From Saccharospirillum sp039982735 (GTDB lineage: Bacteria; Pseudomonadota; Gammaproteobacteria; Pseudomonadales; Natronospirillaceae), in contig NZ_JBDWXV010000009.1 of the NCBI RefSeq assembly GCF_039982735.1, positions 148,886 to 212,885 on the forward strand: a DNA stretch of 64,000 bases, written 5' to 3'. Under the pieces are notes generated by a model, which was given only the letters and a program-made list of their open reading frames with translations, searched no databases and had not been told where the DNA came from. Each line of letters starts with the position of its first letter. The stretch's first letter is position 1. Below, piece by piece: positions 35,527 to 44,766 of the stretch. A program made the translations under genes and the position numbers.

Positions 35527-36568
35527 GTAACGCTCCCCGGCGGCTGGACTGGCGCAGAAGCCACGCAAAAATGGGCGCGCCAACAATGGCCGTCAGGACA
35601 CCCAGCGGAATTTCCGCAGACGTCAGTGACCGCGCCAGAGTGTCGATAACGACCATATAAGCAGCACCCATCAATACCGAGGCTGGCAATACTTTTCGGT
35701 GATCCGGCCCAAGTAGCAAGCGGGCGAAATGCGGGATAACCAGGCCAACCCAGTCCACCACACCGGAAACACTGACCGAGGCGGCCACCAGCGCAGTGCA
35801 CAGTGCCAAAACCACCCAGCGTGTTCGCTCAACCGGAATACCAAGAGACTGCGCCTCTTCGTCGCCCAGCGACAAAACGTTGATGCGAAAGCGCATTAAT
35901 AACAGCGGTACACCCGCCAACAGCAAGACGCCGCCAACGACCCAGACTTTCTCAAAACTTGCCGTGGCAAAACTGCCCATTAACCAGTACACAATGGTTG
36001 GCAAACTGTCTTCCGGATTTGCCAAATAAGTTAAGAGCGATACCAGCGCTGAACAAAACGCGCTAACCACAATGCCGGCAAGCACCAGCGTTAATGGTGA
36101 CGAATTGCCACTGACTCTGGCCATGCTGTAAGCGATCAGCATCGCCAGTGCGCCGAACACAAAGGCACTGCCAATAACAGCCGCTGTGCCCAAAGCCAGA
36201 AACAACGCCAGTACGCCTCCGAGTGCGGCCCCAGACGAAACACCCACAATCTGAGGCCCTACCAAGGGATTGCGCAGGGCGCCCTGCAAGGCGGCACCCG
36301 CCAGTGCCAAAGAGGCACCGACCAATGCAGCAATGAGCACTCGGGGCAGACGAATCAGCTCAACAACACGCGCCTCAACGGGCGTCCAGGTCACATCGAC
36401 CGGCCACCAGGACGACGCCAGAATGCCAACAACGTGATTGACCGGAACCTGATAATTGCCGGTGCTCAGCGACACCACCATAACGGCAACCAGTAAAGCA
36501 ACCAGAAGCCACCACACACCGCCTCGCACTCGAAACGGCAAAAATGTTGGGGCGACCTGAGACGTCAT
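35519..36568 (-). CDS. FecCD-family ABC transporter permease
   Basis: This 349-residue permease of the BtuC/FecCD family has about 10 membrane segments. Family signatures are LPRVLIAALVGASLALAGAA, ALQGALRNPLVGPQIVGVSSGAALGGVLA (given as two adjoining parts), and near the end GLVIPHFARLLLGPDHRKVL. It acts as a homodimer with the ATPase for iron chelates, vitamin B12, heme or related metal ligands. Its start overlaps the binding-protein stop by four bases. Confidence 0.92.
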   Translation of the reverse strand: MTSQVAPTFLPFRVRGGVWWLLVALLVAVMVVSLSTGNYQVPVNHVVGILASSWWPVDVTWTPVEARVVELIRLPRVLIAALVGASLALAGAALQGALRNPLVGPQIVGVSSGAALGGVLALFLALGTAAVIGSAFVFGALAMLIAYSMARVSGNSSPLTLVLAGIVVSAFCSALVSLLTYLANPEDSLPTIVYWLMGSFATASFEKVWVVGGVLLLAGVPLLLMRFRINVLSLGDEEAQSLGIPVERTRWVVLALCTALVAASVSVSGVVDWVGLVIPHFARLLLGPDHRKVLPASVLMGAAYMVVIDTLARSLTSAEIPLGVLTAIVGAPIFAWLLRQSSRRGALHD

Positions 36569-37659
36569 TGGCTGGCCAGTGCCGGACTCAGAAACCGTTC
36601 GTAGCCAGCCGCATTCTGGTTATGCTCAACCCGCAGTATCGCATTCAACTGATTCTCTGAAGGCGTCTGTCCATAGATCCACTGGTAGGCATCCCGCATT
36701 TCATGGCGCAAGTCATAGTCGACCTGATCGGGTTGCAGCAGGCTTGTGAGCCACATCCACATCAGCGGGCTTTCCTGATTGGGCGGATCCCAGCGGTAAC
36801 CACCCAGTGGCACGTGGTAAACGCGCCGATTGACCACCGCACTGACATCGGCAAACAACGGGTTGTCGTAAACATCCTGCGGCGATAACCCGGCTTCAAA
36901 GCCGTTCAGCAAAATGACTTCAGGATCCCAGTTCAAAATTTGTTCCGCATCAATCGTTAGCCAATTGTTGCCTTCTGCCGGGTTGGCACCGCCGGCCAGA
37001 TCAATATAAAAGTCATTGTAAGTACCCTCGGCTGCCACCCGGTACTCCGACAGAAAACGCAAGAAGTACAGCGTTCTTGGCTTCTCTGCTTCTGTCACAT
37101 CGGCCAGTTGATCGCGAATGTCCGCCAGTGTCTGATCACGCCACTGAATCATTCGCTGGCTTTTCTCCTCTTCACCCAACAACTCACCCAGTAACTGAAT
37201 CCAGCCCTGTGCCAGCTCTTCGGTGCCGTAATTGAGTGTTGCGACCGTCAAGCCAGCCTGTTCAAGCGGCTCAATAATGTCTGTTCCGCGGTGTGCCCAC
37301 TGCAATACCAGGTCCGGGTTCACCGTGAGCAAGCTTTCAATATTGGGCATAAAGCCATTGCCAACGATGTCACTGGGAATGGTCGAAGCGTCGGGGTAAA
37401 ACTCGCCCAGAATGCCTTCTTCCAGTGCTGTTTTGGACGCCGGATGCATGGCGGCCAATCGGTCCACCCCACCGGCAACGGAGGTGAACATGGACGCGGC
37501 AGGCATGGGAATGGTGGCCACACGTTGGGCAGGTTCGTCCAGTACAACCGGACGATCGTTCTGATCCAGAACGTTAATGGCACCCTGCTCTGCCAACGCC
37601 GAGGTACAAAAAGCCAGGGAAGTGGCAACCAATGCCACCGGTAAAAGGGACACTCTCAT
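36565..37659 (-). CDS. Iron-complex-type ABC transporter substrate-binding protein
   Basis: This 364-residue periplasmic protein has a signal peptide ending near residue 23 (SLAFCTSALA-EQ) and a class III (helical-backbone) binding fold. TIPMPAASMFTSVAGGVDRL follows the N-terminal strands, NIESLLTVNPDLVLQWAHRG is the typical metal-chelate binding-protein motif, and VYHVPLGGYRWDPPNQESPL marks a distinctive subfamily. It heads the six-gene operon. A Fur-box-like site (37695-37713) and an RBS-proximal hairpin (37670-37692) lie directly upstream, suggesting iron or metal control. The ligand is unknown. Confidence 0.88.
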   Translation of the reverse strand: MRVSLLPVALVATSLAFCTSALAEQGAINVLDQNDRPVVLDEPAQRVATIPMPAASMFTSVAGGVDRLAAMHPASKTALEEGILGEFYPDASTIPSDIVGNGFMPNIESLLTVNPDLVLQWAHRGTDIIEPLEQAGLTVATLNYGTEELAQGWIQLLGELLGEEEKSQRMIQWRDQTLADIRDQLADVTEAEKPRTLYFLRFLSEYRVAAEGTYNDFYIDLAGGANPAEGNNWLTIDAEQILNWDPEVILLNGFEAGLSPQDVYDNPLFADVSAVVNRRVYHVPLGGYRWDPPNQESPLMWMWLTSLLQPDQVDYDLRHEMRDAYQWIYGQTPSENQLNAILRVEHNQNAAGYERFLSPALASQ

Positions 37660-37669
37660 CAGAAGGGTT

Positions 37670-37692
37670 CCTTGTCGGAAAATTCGACAAGG
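37670..37692. promoter_or_regulatory. Leader hairpin overlapping the ribosome-binding site of the importer operon
   Basis: The exact 8-bp inverted repeat CCTTGTCG (37670-37677) / CGACAAGG (37685-37692) has a 7-base loop and lies 10 bases before the binding-protein ATG (37657-37659, minus strand). In the mRNA the 3' arm ends in AAGG, which is also the start of the only ribosome-binding candidate, AAGGAA. It could hide the site in RNA or be a protein operator in DNA. Confidence 0.55.
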
Positions 37693-37694
37693 AT

Positions 37695-37713
37695 AATATT
37701 GATAACCATTGCT
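37695..37713. promoter_or_regulatory. Fur-box-like site
   Basis: The 19 bases beginning AATATTGATAACCATTGC match the classical Fur consensus at 13 of 19 positions, including the core TGATAA and CATT. The site sits about 40-55 bases upstream of the importer operon start in an AT-rich promoter region. This agrees with the iron-complex type of the transporter. The match is moderate and the true regulator is unproven. Confidence 0.45.
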
Positions 37714-37768
37714 ATTTACAACTGGTTATTATTTTCTTTGTCCTCCCGGATCGCTGTTCAGTGACCCG

Positions 37769-39115
37769 CTAAAACGCCAGCCCCGGCTTCAAGACCTGCC
37801 CGCTGCTGAAGCGATTGAACGAAAAAGCCGTTAAATCGTGACCAATCGCTCGCTCCATAACCAGGTCTGCCACCACCCGACCAATAGCCGGGCCGATGCC
37901 AAAGCCATGGCCGCTGAGGCCGGTGGCGATCACCAGGCCCGGTAGATCTGGCACGCGATCAAGAACGGGAACCTCATCAGGCAAGGTATCGATCATCCCG
38001 GCCCATGCCTGCCTTATTGTGGGTCGGCCGAGCGCGGGCCAGGTGTCGGCAAAACGGTCCAGAGCGGCATTCAGGGTGCGCATGTTGGGAGCCGGGTTCA
38101 GTACTCGCATTCGTTCGAACGGGGTTTCTTCGCTGGGAATCCAGCGCCTTGCCGTACCCCAGGCATCGGGAAACCCGCTGGGAGCCGCCAGACGCAACCG
38201 GGTGGTTTTTAGCCCGGACTTCACCTGTTCGCGAAAGGCACCGAAATTCCTGAAAGCATCTGGCCCCAGATAAAAATCATGCGAAAAACCATGGGCAATG
38301 CTGTAGCCGCCATCGGCACGTGGCCTGAATGCCAGCGCCGGGTCTGCGGCACCGCCTGGAAACACAGCTGGCATGGGGTTCGTCGCCATGGCTGACGCCA
38401 GCACACTCAGCTGTGGTAATACAATGCCCTGGGCGCGCGCAAACAGGGATGACCAGGCACCCCCGGCCAGAACAACCTGATTGCACCGAACCCTGCCGGC
38501 CTCCGTCCATACGCCAGCCACCTTACCGGCGTTTATATCCAGCGAGCGCACCGCACAGTGTTCGCGCAACAAGACACCGGTCCGTTTTGCCAATCGGGCC
38601 AGCGCCGGCACCGCTAGCCAGGGTTCGGCCCGGGCATCGCTGGGGGTGTACAAGCCGCCTAGCCAATTTGCGCGGGCACCGGGCAGATAATCGGCCAGTT
38701 CCTGCGCGCTGAGTGCCCGGCTATCCACCCCGGCGTGCCTGGCAAAAGGCAACCAGCGCTCATAGGTTTCGAGCTCGGACTGCTCGGATGCCATGTACAG
38801 GATGCCGGTGGTTTTAAAGCCGATGTCTTCACCAACCTCATCCGCCAGCTGATGCCACAACCGGTTGGCTTCCACCATGATCGGCAGTTCAGCCGGATGG
38901 CGACCCTGCTGACGTATCCAACCCCAATTGCGGGAGGATTGTTCGCCAGCAATGCGGCCTTTCTCACACACCACAACCCGCTGACCCTGCTTCGCCAGAA
39001 AATAGGCGGTCATCACACCCGCGATGCCGCCACCGATGATCAGCGTATCGCACGCCTCGGGCAACGCATCCTGATGTGCCAGGCGAGAAAGATCGGTAAA
39101 GGGAAAATCTGACAT
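37769..39115 (-). CDS. FAD-dependent oxidoreductase (DAO family)
   Basis: This 448-residue protein has a dinucleotide-binding motif DTLIIGGGIAGVMTAYFLAK near residues 24-43 and the DAO-family ending GLVIATGLSGHGFGIGPAIG. It resembles amine or amino-acid oxidases of the glycine oxidase/sarcosine oxidase/PuuB class. SSRNWGWIRQQGR is typical of the PuuB-like gamma-glutamylputrescine oxidase branch. The substrate is uncertain. The ATG at 39115 is preferred over a GTG at 39142. No metabolic partner gene is adjacent; the neighbours are the importer operon and xylA. Confidence 0.85.
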   Translation of the reverse strand: MSDFPFTDLSRLAHQDALPEACDTLIIGGGIAGVMTAYFLAKQGQRVVVCEKGRIAGEQSSRNWGWIRQQGRHPAELPIMVEANRLWHQLADEVGEDIGFKTTGILYMASEQSELETYERWLPFARHAGVDSRALSAQELADYLPGARANWLGGLYTPSDARAEPWLAVPALARLAKRTGVLLREHCAVRSLDINAGKVAGVWTEAGRVRCNQVVLAGGAWSSLFARAQGIVLPQLSVLASAMATNPMPAVFPGGAADPALAFRPRADGGYSIAHGFSHDFYLGPDAFRNFGAFREQVKSGLKTTRLRLAAPSGFPDAWGTARRWIPSEETPFERMRVLNPAPNMRTLNAALDRFADTWPALGRPTIRQAWAGMIDTLPDEVPVLDRVPDLPGLVIATGLSGHGFGIGPAIGRVVADLVMERAIGHDLTAFSFNRFSSGQVLKPGLAF

Positions 39116-39181
39116 AACGTAAGTAACCTGAAGCAATGACACAAAACCAATGAGTGATCAGGTTACTCTATCACAGGTGCT

Positions 39182-40501
39182 TTACCCGAATATCACCCGG
39201 TTGACTCGGTTCTCCAGCATTTCCTGACCGCTGGAAACCGGTTGCGGATTCAGATTCCGGGACACGGCATGATCAGATACAGCGGCCAAATCCAGGGTTC
39301 CATTCAGGATGTTCTGCCCCAGCTCACCTTGCCAGCGGGCATAGCGTGACTCGACAAAATCGCTCAGTACCTTTTGCTCATACAATTCGGCCGCTTTCAT
39401 GAACGACAGCGCAATGGTATCCATAGCGCCTACATGGGCATGAAAGAAATCCTCAGGCGCTATTGAGGTGCGGCGCAGCTTGGTGTCGAAATTAAAACCA
39501 CCGGTGCTGAAACCGCCCGCCTTGATGATTTCATAACAGCCCAGCGTCATCTCTTCGACACTGTTCGGAAACTGATCGGTATCCCAGCCGTTCTGGTGAT
39601 CGCCACGGTTGGCGTCGACCGATCCCAGAATTCCCAGCGCAGCTGCTGTGGCCAATTCATGCTCAAAGGTATGTCCGGCCAGGGTGGCGTGGTTTACTTC
39701 AATGTTGACCTTGATCTCTTTTTCCAGACCAAATTTTTGCAGAAACCCGAACACCGTTGCCGAGTCATAGTCATACTGGTGTTTGGTCGGTTCCTGGGGC
39801 TTGGGTTCAATCAACAGGGCGCCCTTGAACCCGATTTTGTGCTTGTGCGCCACCACCATTTGCAGAAAGCGGCCGAGCTGTTCCTGCTCTCGTTTCAGGT
39901 CGGTGTTGAGCAGTGTTTCATACCCTTCGCGCCCGCCCCAGAGCACATAATTTGCACCCCCCAGCCGATGCGTCGCATCCAGCGCCTGCTGCACCTGCGA
40001 ACAGGCATAGGCAAACACCTCCGGATCCGGATTGGTGGCCGCACCGGCCATATAGCGTTTGTGGCCAAAGTTCTTCGCGGTGCCCCACAGCAGCTGCACA
40101 CCGGTCTCTTCCTGCTTCTGCTCGGCCCGGTCGACCATGCGGGCCAGGTTCTCCCGGCTCTCGATGATGGTCTGACCTTCCGGCGCGATGTCGTAATCGT
40201 GAAAGGTCCAGAACGGAGCGCCCAGCTTCTGAAAAAACTCGAACGCCACGTCCATTTTCTGCTCGGCCAAAGCCAGCGCATCAGCCCCGCTGTGCCAGGG
40301 GCGCTGAAAAGTACCCTCGCCAAACACATCGGCACCGTCCCAACAGAAGTTGTGCCAGTAACAGACGGCGAACCGCAGGTGATCTTTCAGTGGCGCACCC
40401 AACACGATGCGCTCCGGATCGTAATGATGAAACGCCAGCGGGTTATCGGAACCCGGCCCTTCAAAGCGTATCGGGTTGATTGCACGGAAGAAATCCGTCA
40501 T
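39182..40501 (-). CDS. xylA: Xylose isomerase
   Basis: XylA converts D-xylose to D-xylulose in the cytoplasm. The 439-residue length and motifs are those of the class II enzyme: His101 and Asp104 in FWTFHDYDIAPEG, LLIEPKPQEPTKHQYDYD, INVEVNHATLAGHTFEHEL spelled here as NIEVNHATLAGHTFEHEL, and SVDANRGD with GWDTDQFP metal ligands. CAGGAGG lies before the ATG. The gene is not accompanied by xylB or a xylose transporter in the window, which is unusual for the pathway. Confidence 0.96.
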   Translation of the reverse strand: MTDFFRAINPIRFEGPGSDNPLAFHHYDPERIVLGAPLKDHLRFAVCYWHNFCWDGADVFGEGTFQRPWHSGADALALAEQKMDVAFEFFQKLGAPFWTFHDYDIAPEGQTIIESRENLARMVDRAEQKQEETGVQLLWGTAKNFGHKRYMAGAATNPDPEVFAYACSQVQQALDATHRLGGANYVLWGGREGYETLLNTDLKREQEQLGRFLQMVVAHKHKIGFKGALLIEPKPQEPTKHQYDYDSATVFGFLQKFGLEKEIKVNIEVNHATLAGHTFEHELATAAALGILGSVDANRGDHQNGWDTDQFPNSVEEMTLGCYEIIKAGGFSTGGFNFDTKLRRTSIAPEDFFHAHVGAMDTIALSFMKAAELYEQKVLSDFVESRYARWQGELGQNILNGTLDLAAVSDHAVSRNLNPQPVSSGQEMLENRVNRVIFG

Positions 40502-41000
40502 GGGTGGCCTCCTGGTATCGGTTTGAGTCGTTGTCTTTTATTTTGGTAGTCGAATTTATTATGTATTAGAAGCTTTGACGCGTCAATTATTAGCGCCAGG
40601 AATGAGCGCAGTGCTGTTACGGGCAGAGACTCAAGGTGCGATAGGTGGGGCTGAAACGACTAGAGATAGACTTGTCCTTGGGTGGGCTGGCACAAAAGAT
40701 CTGAGCACAGCATTGAACCGAAGTAACGCTGAGGCGTTCTGAGAGGCGTGTGCACTAACAATGCATTGGAACGCAGAATCCATAGGGCTGGCCCGGGCTT
40801 TTACAATTCGGGACAGTTGTCTAGCCTCGAGAAGACGATGTAGATAAAAGCGCTGAAAACCCCCTAAATCAACTCAAAAACCCGGAAATACTATCAAATC
40901 GAGAGTCTTTGATTTCCCCTTAGGCATGGCTGCCTACCTATTTAGACCCTGCTATCGGAGTGGGATTGCCTTGACAAACAAGGCGTATTAGCCCAACTTT
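40502..41000. other. Intergenic region between divergent xylA and the aromatic island
   Basis: About 500 bases without a coding frame. It contains the xylA leader on the minus strand. TTGACA at 40971-40976 is a possible -35 box for the Rieske operon, although no good -10 follows at 16-18 bases. I see no RNA gene or long repeat. It marks the left border of the aromatic catabolic island. Confidence 0.45.
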
Positions 41001-41030
41001 CAATAATATTAGATATCTAATTTTATTTGA
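41001..41030. promoter_or_regulatory. Operator copy 1 of the aromatic dicarboxylate island
   Basis: The centre is a perfect 14-bp palindrome, ATTAGATATCTAAT (41008-41021), inside a 30-base block. This block is identical at 26 of 30 positions to the block at 51324-51353 read on the opposite strand. It lies 57 bases before the Rieske oxygenase start. The MarR-type protein encoded at 48607-49119 is the natural candidate to bind both copies (inference). Confidence 0.72.
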
Positions 41031-41087
41031 TTGATCCAGATCAAGGTATCTACAACCCTGATAACAAGACGAAGAGGTATGGGGCCA

Positions 41088-42395
41088 ATGTTATCCCACG
41101 AAGACAATGATTTGCTGTGTCGTATAGAAGGCGACACCCCTATGGGCAAGATCATGCGCAGCCACTGGATGCCAGCCTGTCTGTCAGAAGAAGTCCCTGA
41201 AATTGATGGCAAGCCCATCCGTATTCGCCTGCTGGGTGAAAACCTCGTGGCCTTTCGAGACAGTGATGGCCGGGTTGGTGTCGTTGATGAAAAGTGCCCG
41301 CACCGCAAGGCATCAATGGCCCTGGGTCGAAACGAAGAGTGTGGCCTGAGGTGCCTCTATCACGGCTGGAAAATTGACGTGGATGGCAATGTGGTGGAAA
41401 TGCCCTCAGAGCCTGCCGAGTCAAAACTGGCTGAAAAGGTAAAGGTGAAAGCCTACAAGACACATGAAGCCGCCGGCTTTATTTGGGTCTACATGGGGGA
41501 TCAGACTGCGATTCCCGATTTTGAACCGCCTGTCTTTCAACCTGATCCGACGACCAAAATTTCGATCGGTAAGGCCATTATCAATTGCAACTGGGCACAG
41601 ATACTGGAAGGGGCCATTGATTCCGCTCATTCGTCCACACTGCATTCAACCGACATGGTGCCAGCCCGAAAAACCAACGCAGAAGCCGATGAATCGCTCT
41701 GGTATCGCCCCTCCACAGACCGGGCACCGCGGTTGCAAATCGAAACAACACCCTTCGGTTTTCGCTATGCAGCCATTCGCCGACCGATCAAGGATGCCAA
41801 GACTCACGACTATGTGCGTACCACTTTGTTTATAGCACCGCACACCGTACAGATTCCACCCAACAACCGGTACAACATCGCTATTGTCCACGTCCCTATC
41901 GACGATACCCATACTGCCTTCCATTTCATCGCCTGGGGCAAGCCTGAAACCACACCTGACACTGAAAGCTGGCGCAAGTTCCTGGCCTTACAGGTAGGCA
42001 TCGATGTGGATGAATCGTTCAACCGGTTCAATGGCTATGAGCAAAACTACGGTCAGGACCGGATCATCATGAAAACCGGTGAAAGCTTCACCGGCATTCG
42101 GGGAATACCAAATCAGGATGTGGCGATGTGGGAAACCATGGGCCCGATCGCCGACCGGTCGGAAGATCGCCTGGGAGCCAGTGACCTGGCCATCGTGGAG
42201 TTTCGTCGTCAGATGGTTCGGGCGGCCAAGGTCGTCGCCGACGGTGGCCCGGTGATCGGTACCGCCGAGCCTCGGGTCTCGCACAGCAAACTGAAGTCTT
42301 TCGAAGGCATCGTCCCAAAAGGCACTGAATGGCGATCTATCGGTCGTGCTCCGGAAGAATCTGAGCTGGTTGACGCTGAAACCACAAACGCCTGA
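41088..42395 (+). CDS. Rieske non-heme iron oxygenase, phthalate 4,5-dioxygenase-type large subunit
   Basis: The 435-residue oxygenase has a Rieske [2Fe-2S] domain (Cys70, His72, Cys89, His92 in KCPHRKASMALG and GLRCLYHGW) and a mononuclear iron site (Asp178, His181, His186 in GAIDSAHSSTLHS). This single-component alpha subunit with no beta subunit is the phthalate 4,5-dioxygenase (Pht3/OphA2) class, which dihydroxylates aromatic carboxylates. Electrons would come from the reductase at 50343-51311. The ATG at 41088 matches the family start (MLSHEDND) and suits the AGAGG at 41073-41077; an in-frame ATG at 41079 is too close to it. Confidence 0.9.
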   Translation: MLSHEDNDLLCRIEGDTPMGKIMRSHWMPACLSEEVPEIDGKPIRIRLLGENLVAFRDSDGRVGVVDEKCPHRKASMALGRNEECGLRCLYHGWKIDVDGNVVEMPSEPAESKLAEKVKVKAYKTHEAAGFIWVYMGDQTAIPDFEPPVFQPDPTTKISIGKAIINCNWAQILEGAIDSAHSSTLHSTDMVPARKTNAEADESLWYRPSTDRAPRLQIETTPFGFRYAAIRRPIKDAKTHDYVRTTLFIAPHTVQIPPNNRYNIAIVHVPIDDTHTAFHFIAWGKPETTPDTESWRKFLALQVGIDVDESFNRFNGYEQNYGQDRIIMKTGESFTGIRGIPNQDVAMWETMGPIADRSEDRLGASDLAIVEFRRQMVRAAKVVADGGPVIGTAEPRVSHSKLKSFEGIVPKGTEWRSIGRAPEESELVDAETTNA

Positions 42396-42416
42396 CAAAT
42401 CGAGCGAGAATAACCT

Positions 42417-43409
42417 ATGAGCAAATTAACCTTGTCGGTCGCCGTCGGAAACTACGACCGGATGAGACCCCTCATCGATGGTGATGTTCAAATCGATGGT
42501 GTCGACCCAGTCTTCATGCTGCACGACCCGGAGGAAATATTTTTCCGGGCGTTTCGCCACGCCGACTTTGACATTACCGAATTGTCAATGAGCAGCTACA
42601 CCGTAAAAACCGCAAACGGCGACAGCCCTTACATTGGTGTACCGGTGTTTCCGTCGCGCGCGTTTCGCCACACGTCTATCTATATCCGCACCGACCGGGG
42701 CATACGCTCCCCAGCCGATTTGCGCGGCAAGCGCATTGGCGTACCAGAGTACCAGCTGACCGCCAACGTCTGGGTCCGATTGTTCCTGGAAGAAGACTAT
42801 GGCGTAAAGCCGAATGAAATGACCTGGGTTCGGGGTGGCTATGAAGAAGCCGGCCGGGTAGAGAAAATCAATCTGAACCTTACCGATGGGGTCGAGGTGG
42901 TCAATGCACCAGCAGGCGAAACCATTTCCAATATGCTCGCAAACGGCGACCTTGATGCGGTCATCGGCCCACGCGCACCGAGCTGCTTTACGCAGGGCAA
43001 CCCAAATGTGGGCTATCTGTTTGATGACCCGATGACAGAAGCAAAAGCATGGTATCAGCGCACCGGGCTTTTCCCGATCATGCACTTGCTTGGTATTCGC
43101 AAAACCTTGGTCGAAGCGCACCCATGGTTGCCGTTTTCGGTATACAAAGCGTTTGATGCTTCAAAACAGAAAGCCCTGACACACCTGACGGATACGTCAG
43201 CCACCAAAGTGACCCTGCCGTTTGTTGAAGATCAGTTACGCGCTGCCCGACAGTTAATGGGAGAGGATTTCTGGTCTTACGGATTCGATGCCAACCGGGA
43301 AACGCTGTCGCGCTTTCTGACACAACATCACGCAGAGGGCTTGTCGAGCCGTCTGGTCAGCCCCGAAGAGATGTTTCACCCTGCCAGTATGGAGAGCTTT
43401 AAAATCTGA
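42417..43409 (+). CDS. 4,5-dihydroxyphthalate decarboxylase-like protein (substrate-binding-protein fold)
   Basis: This 330-residue protein is homologous to Pht5/OphC, the 4,5-dihydroxyphthalate decarboxylase, which shares its fold with ABC binding proteins. Typical text is LIDGDVQIDGVDPVFMLHDP at the start, ADFDITELSMSSYTVKTANG and DLRGKRIGVPEYQLTANVWV. No signal peptide is present, consistent with a cytoplasmic enzyme rather than a transporter component. It is 21 bases after the oxygenase gene. The expected product from 4,5-dihydroxyphthalate is protocatechuate. Confidence 0.86.
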   Translation: MSKLTLSVAVGNYDRMRPLIDGDVQIDGVDPVFMLHDPEEIFFRAFRHADFDITELSMSSYTVKTANGDSPYIGVPVFPSRAFRHTSIYIRTDRGIRSPADLRGKRIGVPEYQLTANVWVRLFLEEDYGVKPNEMTWVRGGYEEAGRVEKINLNLTDGVEVVNAPAGETISNMLANGDLDAVIGPRAPSCFTQGNPNVGYLFDDPMTEAKAWYQRTGLFPIMHLLGIRKTLVEAHPWLPFSVYKAFDASKQKALTHLTDTSATKVTLPFVEDQLRAARQLMGEDFWSYGFDANRETLSRFLTQHHAEGLSSRLVSPEEMFHPASMESFKI

Positions 43410-43585
43410 GTGCCCGGCGGTATTTGGCAGGCACCGCCCAATACAGCTTCAGTTACTAGGTGCCAACTCGTTGGACAGGAGGTTTTTTGAAAACGGGTTG
43501 AAATAAGATCAAAGAACATTTGGCACAAAGTGCCGTGACTTACAATGACAACAACCGAACCACTAACAAGAAAAAGAGGTCAGAC

Positions 43586-44581
43586 ATGAAAAAACTCATA
43601 CAAAAATCCATTGCTGCACTGGCAACCGCCGGCGCATTGATCAGTGTCTCGCCAGCTCAGGCTGAACCCTACACGATGAACGTCGCCGGTGCGTCACCGG
43701 GTGGTCTTTGGACGTTGCTTGGTGCTGGCATTGATGCCAGCGTGCGCGAATCTTATCCGGGTTCTACCATTACTTACCAGACATCAGGCGGTGGTATTGC
43801 CAACGTCGCATTACTGCAGCGCGACCAGGCCGATATGGCGCTGATTCACGATGCTGAACTGTTACTGGCAAAAAATGGCGGTTCGCCCTTCCGTGAGCCC
43901 GTCGATAGCATCCGGGTTCTGGCTTACATGTATACCTGGGCACCCATGCAACCACTGATGCGTGACAGCTTTGCCGAAGAGCATGGTATTGAGACCTTCG
44001 AAGACATCGCCCGCGTCAAACCACCCATCACGGTGGCCATTAATCGTCGTGGAAACATCGCGTCCAGCGTTGCCGAACAGATGTTTGCAGCCATCGGTGT
44101 CACTGAAGAAGACATCGAAAGCTGGGGCGGACAGTTGATCTATGCAGCTTCCGATGAGCAAATGAGCCTGATTCAGGATCGCCGTGCCGACATGATTCTC
44201 AACAGCCTTTTTGTCCGTCATAGCTCGATCATGCAGGCAGGAAACAGTGTCGACCTTGAGTTGCTGCCCGTGAGTGAGGCGACGATCGACACCGTCAACG
44301 AAGTCAGCGGTACCATTGCCTTCGTCATTCCGGAAGGTTCGTACGAGTGGTCGCCAGCTGCGGCACCAACGGTGTCACTGGGCGCGGCACTTGCTGTCAG
44401 GTCTGATATGGACGAGCAAACTGCCTACAACCTGACCAAGGCATTGTTTGAAAACCACCAACTGATTGCGGGCGTGCATCCGGCAATGCGAGCACTGACA
44501 CAGGAAGTAATGGCATCGATCGATGTTGTTCCTTTCCATGAGGGTGCTTTGCGCTACCTGGAAGAAGCCGGGTTGCGCTAA
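43586..44581 (+). CDS. TAXI-family TRAP transporter substrate-binding protein
   Basis: This 331-residue periplasmic protein has a signal peptide (about residues 1-27, ending SVSPAQA-EP) and the TAXI pattern: MNVAGASPGGLWTLLGAGID, then TYQTSGGGIANVALLQRDQA. The start at 43586 follows AAGAGGT. TAXI proteins capture organic anions for TRAP permeases. In this island the cargo is probably the aromatic dicarboxylate attacked by the oxygenase (inference). The permease gene follows after 185 bases containing a hairpin. Confidence 0.92.
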   Translation: MKKLIQKSIAALATAGALISVSPAQAEPYTMNVAGASPGGLWTLLGAGIDASVRESYPGSTITYQTSGGGIANVALLQRDQADMALIHDAELLLAKNGGSPFREPVDSIRVLAYMYTWAPMQPLMRDSFAEEHGIETFEDIARVKPPITVAINRRGNIASSVAEQMFAAIGVTEEDIESWGGQLIYAASDEQMSLIQDRRADMILNSLFVRHSSIMQAGNSVDLELLPVSEATIDTVNEVSGTIAFVIPEGSYEWSPAAAPTVSLGAALAVRSDMDEQTAYNLTKALFENHQLIAGVHPAMRALTQEVMASIDVVPFHEGALRYLEEAGLR

Positions 44582-44592
44582 TACTGCCGCAG

Positions 44593-44613
44593 GAGGGGTC
44601 TGGTCGGCCCCTC
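44593..44613. other. Hairpin between TRAP binding protein and permease
   Basis: GAGGGG (44593-44598) pairs with CCCCTC (44608-44613), 11 bases after the binding-protein stop. There is no T-tract. It is probably an mRNA-stabilising structure that lets the binding protein be made in excess. Confidence 0.45.
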
Positions 44614-44766
44614 TGTTAGAACACAGGGGCCAACCGGATCGTCGATCTGAACGCCCCTGACTCACAGACTTGAAGGTCATTGATCTAGCCGGGAGTCATG
44701 TTCCGGCCGCGACTTTTTATTCGCTTTATATTAACGTTTTTAGACCCATCAAGAGGGTATTGGACT

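Noticed and set aside
39596..40549. 317-codon plus-strand frame antisense to xylA
   Set aside because: Shadow of xylose isomerase; no promoter, ribosome-binding site or domain.
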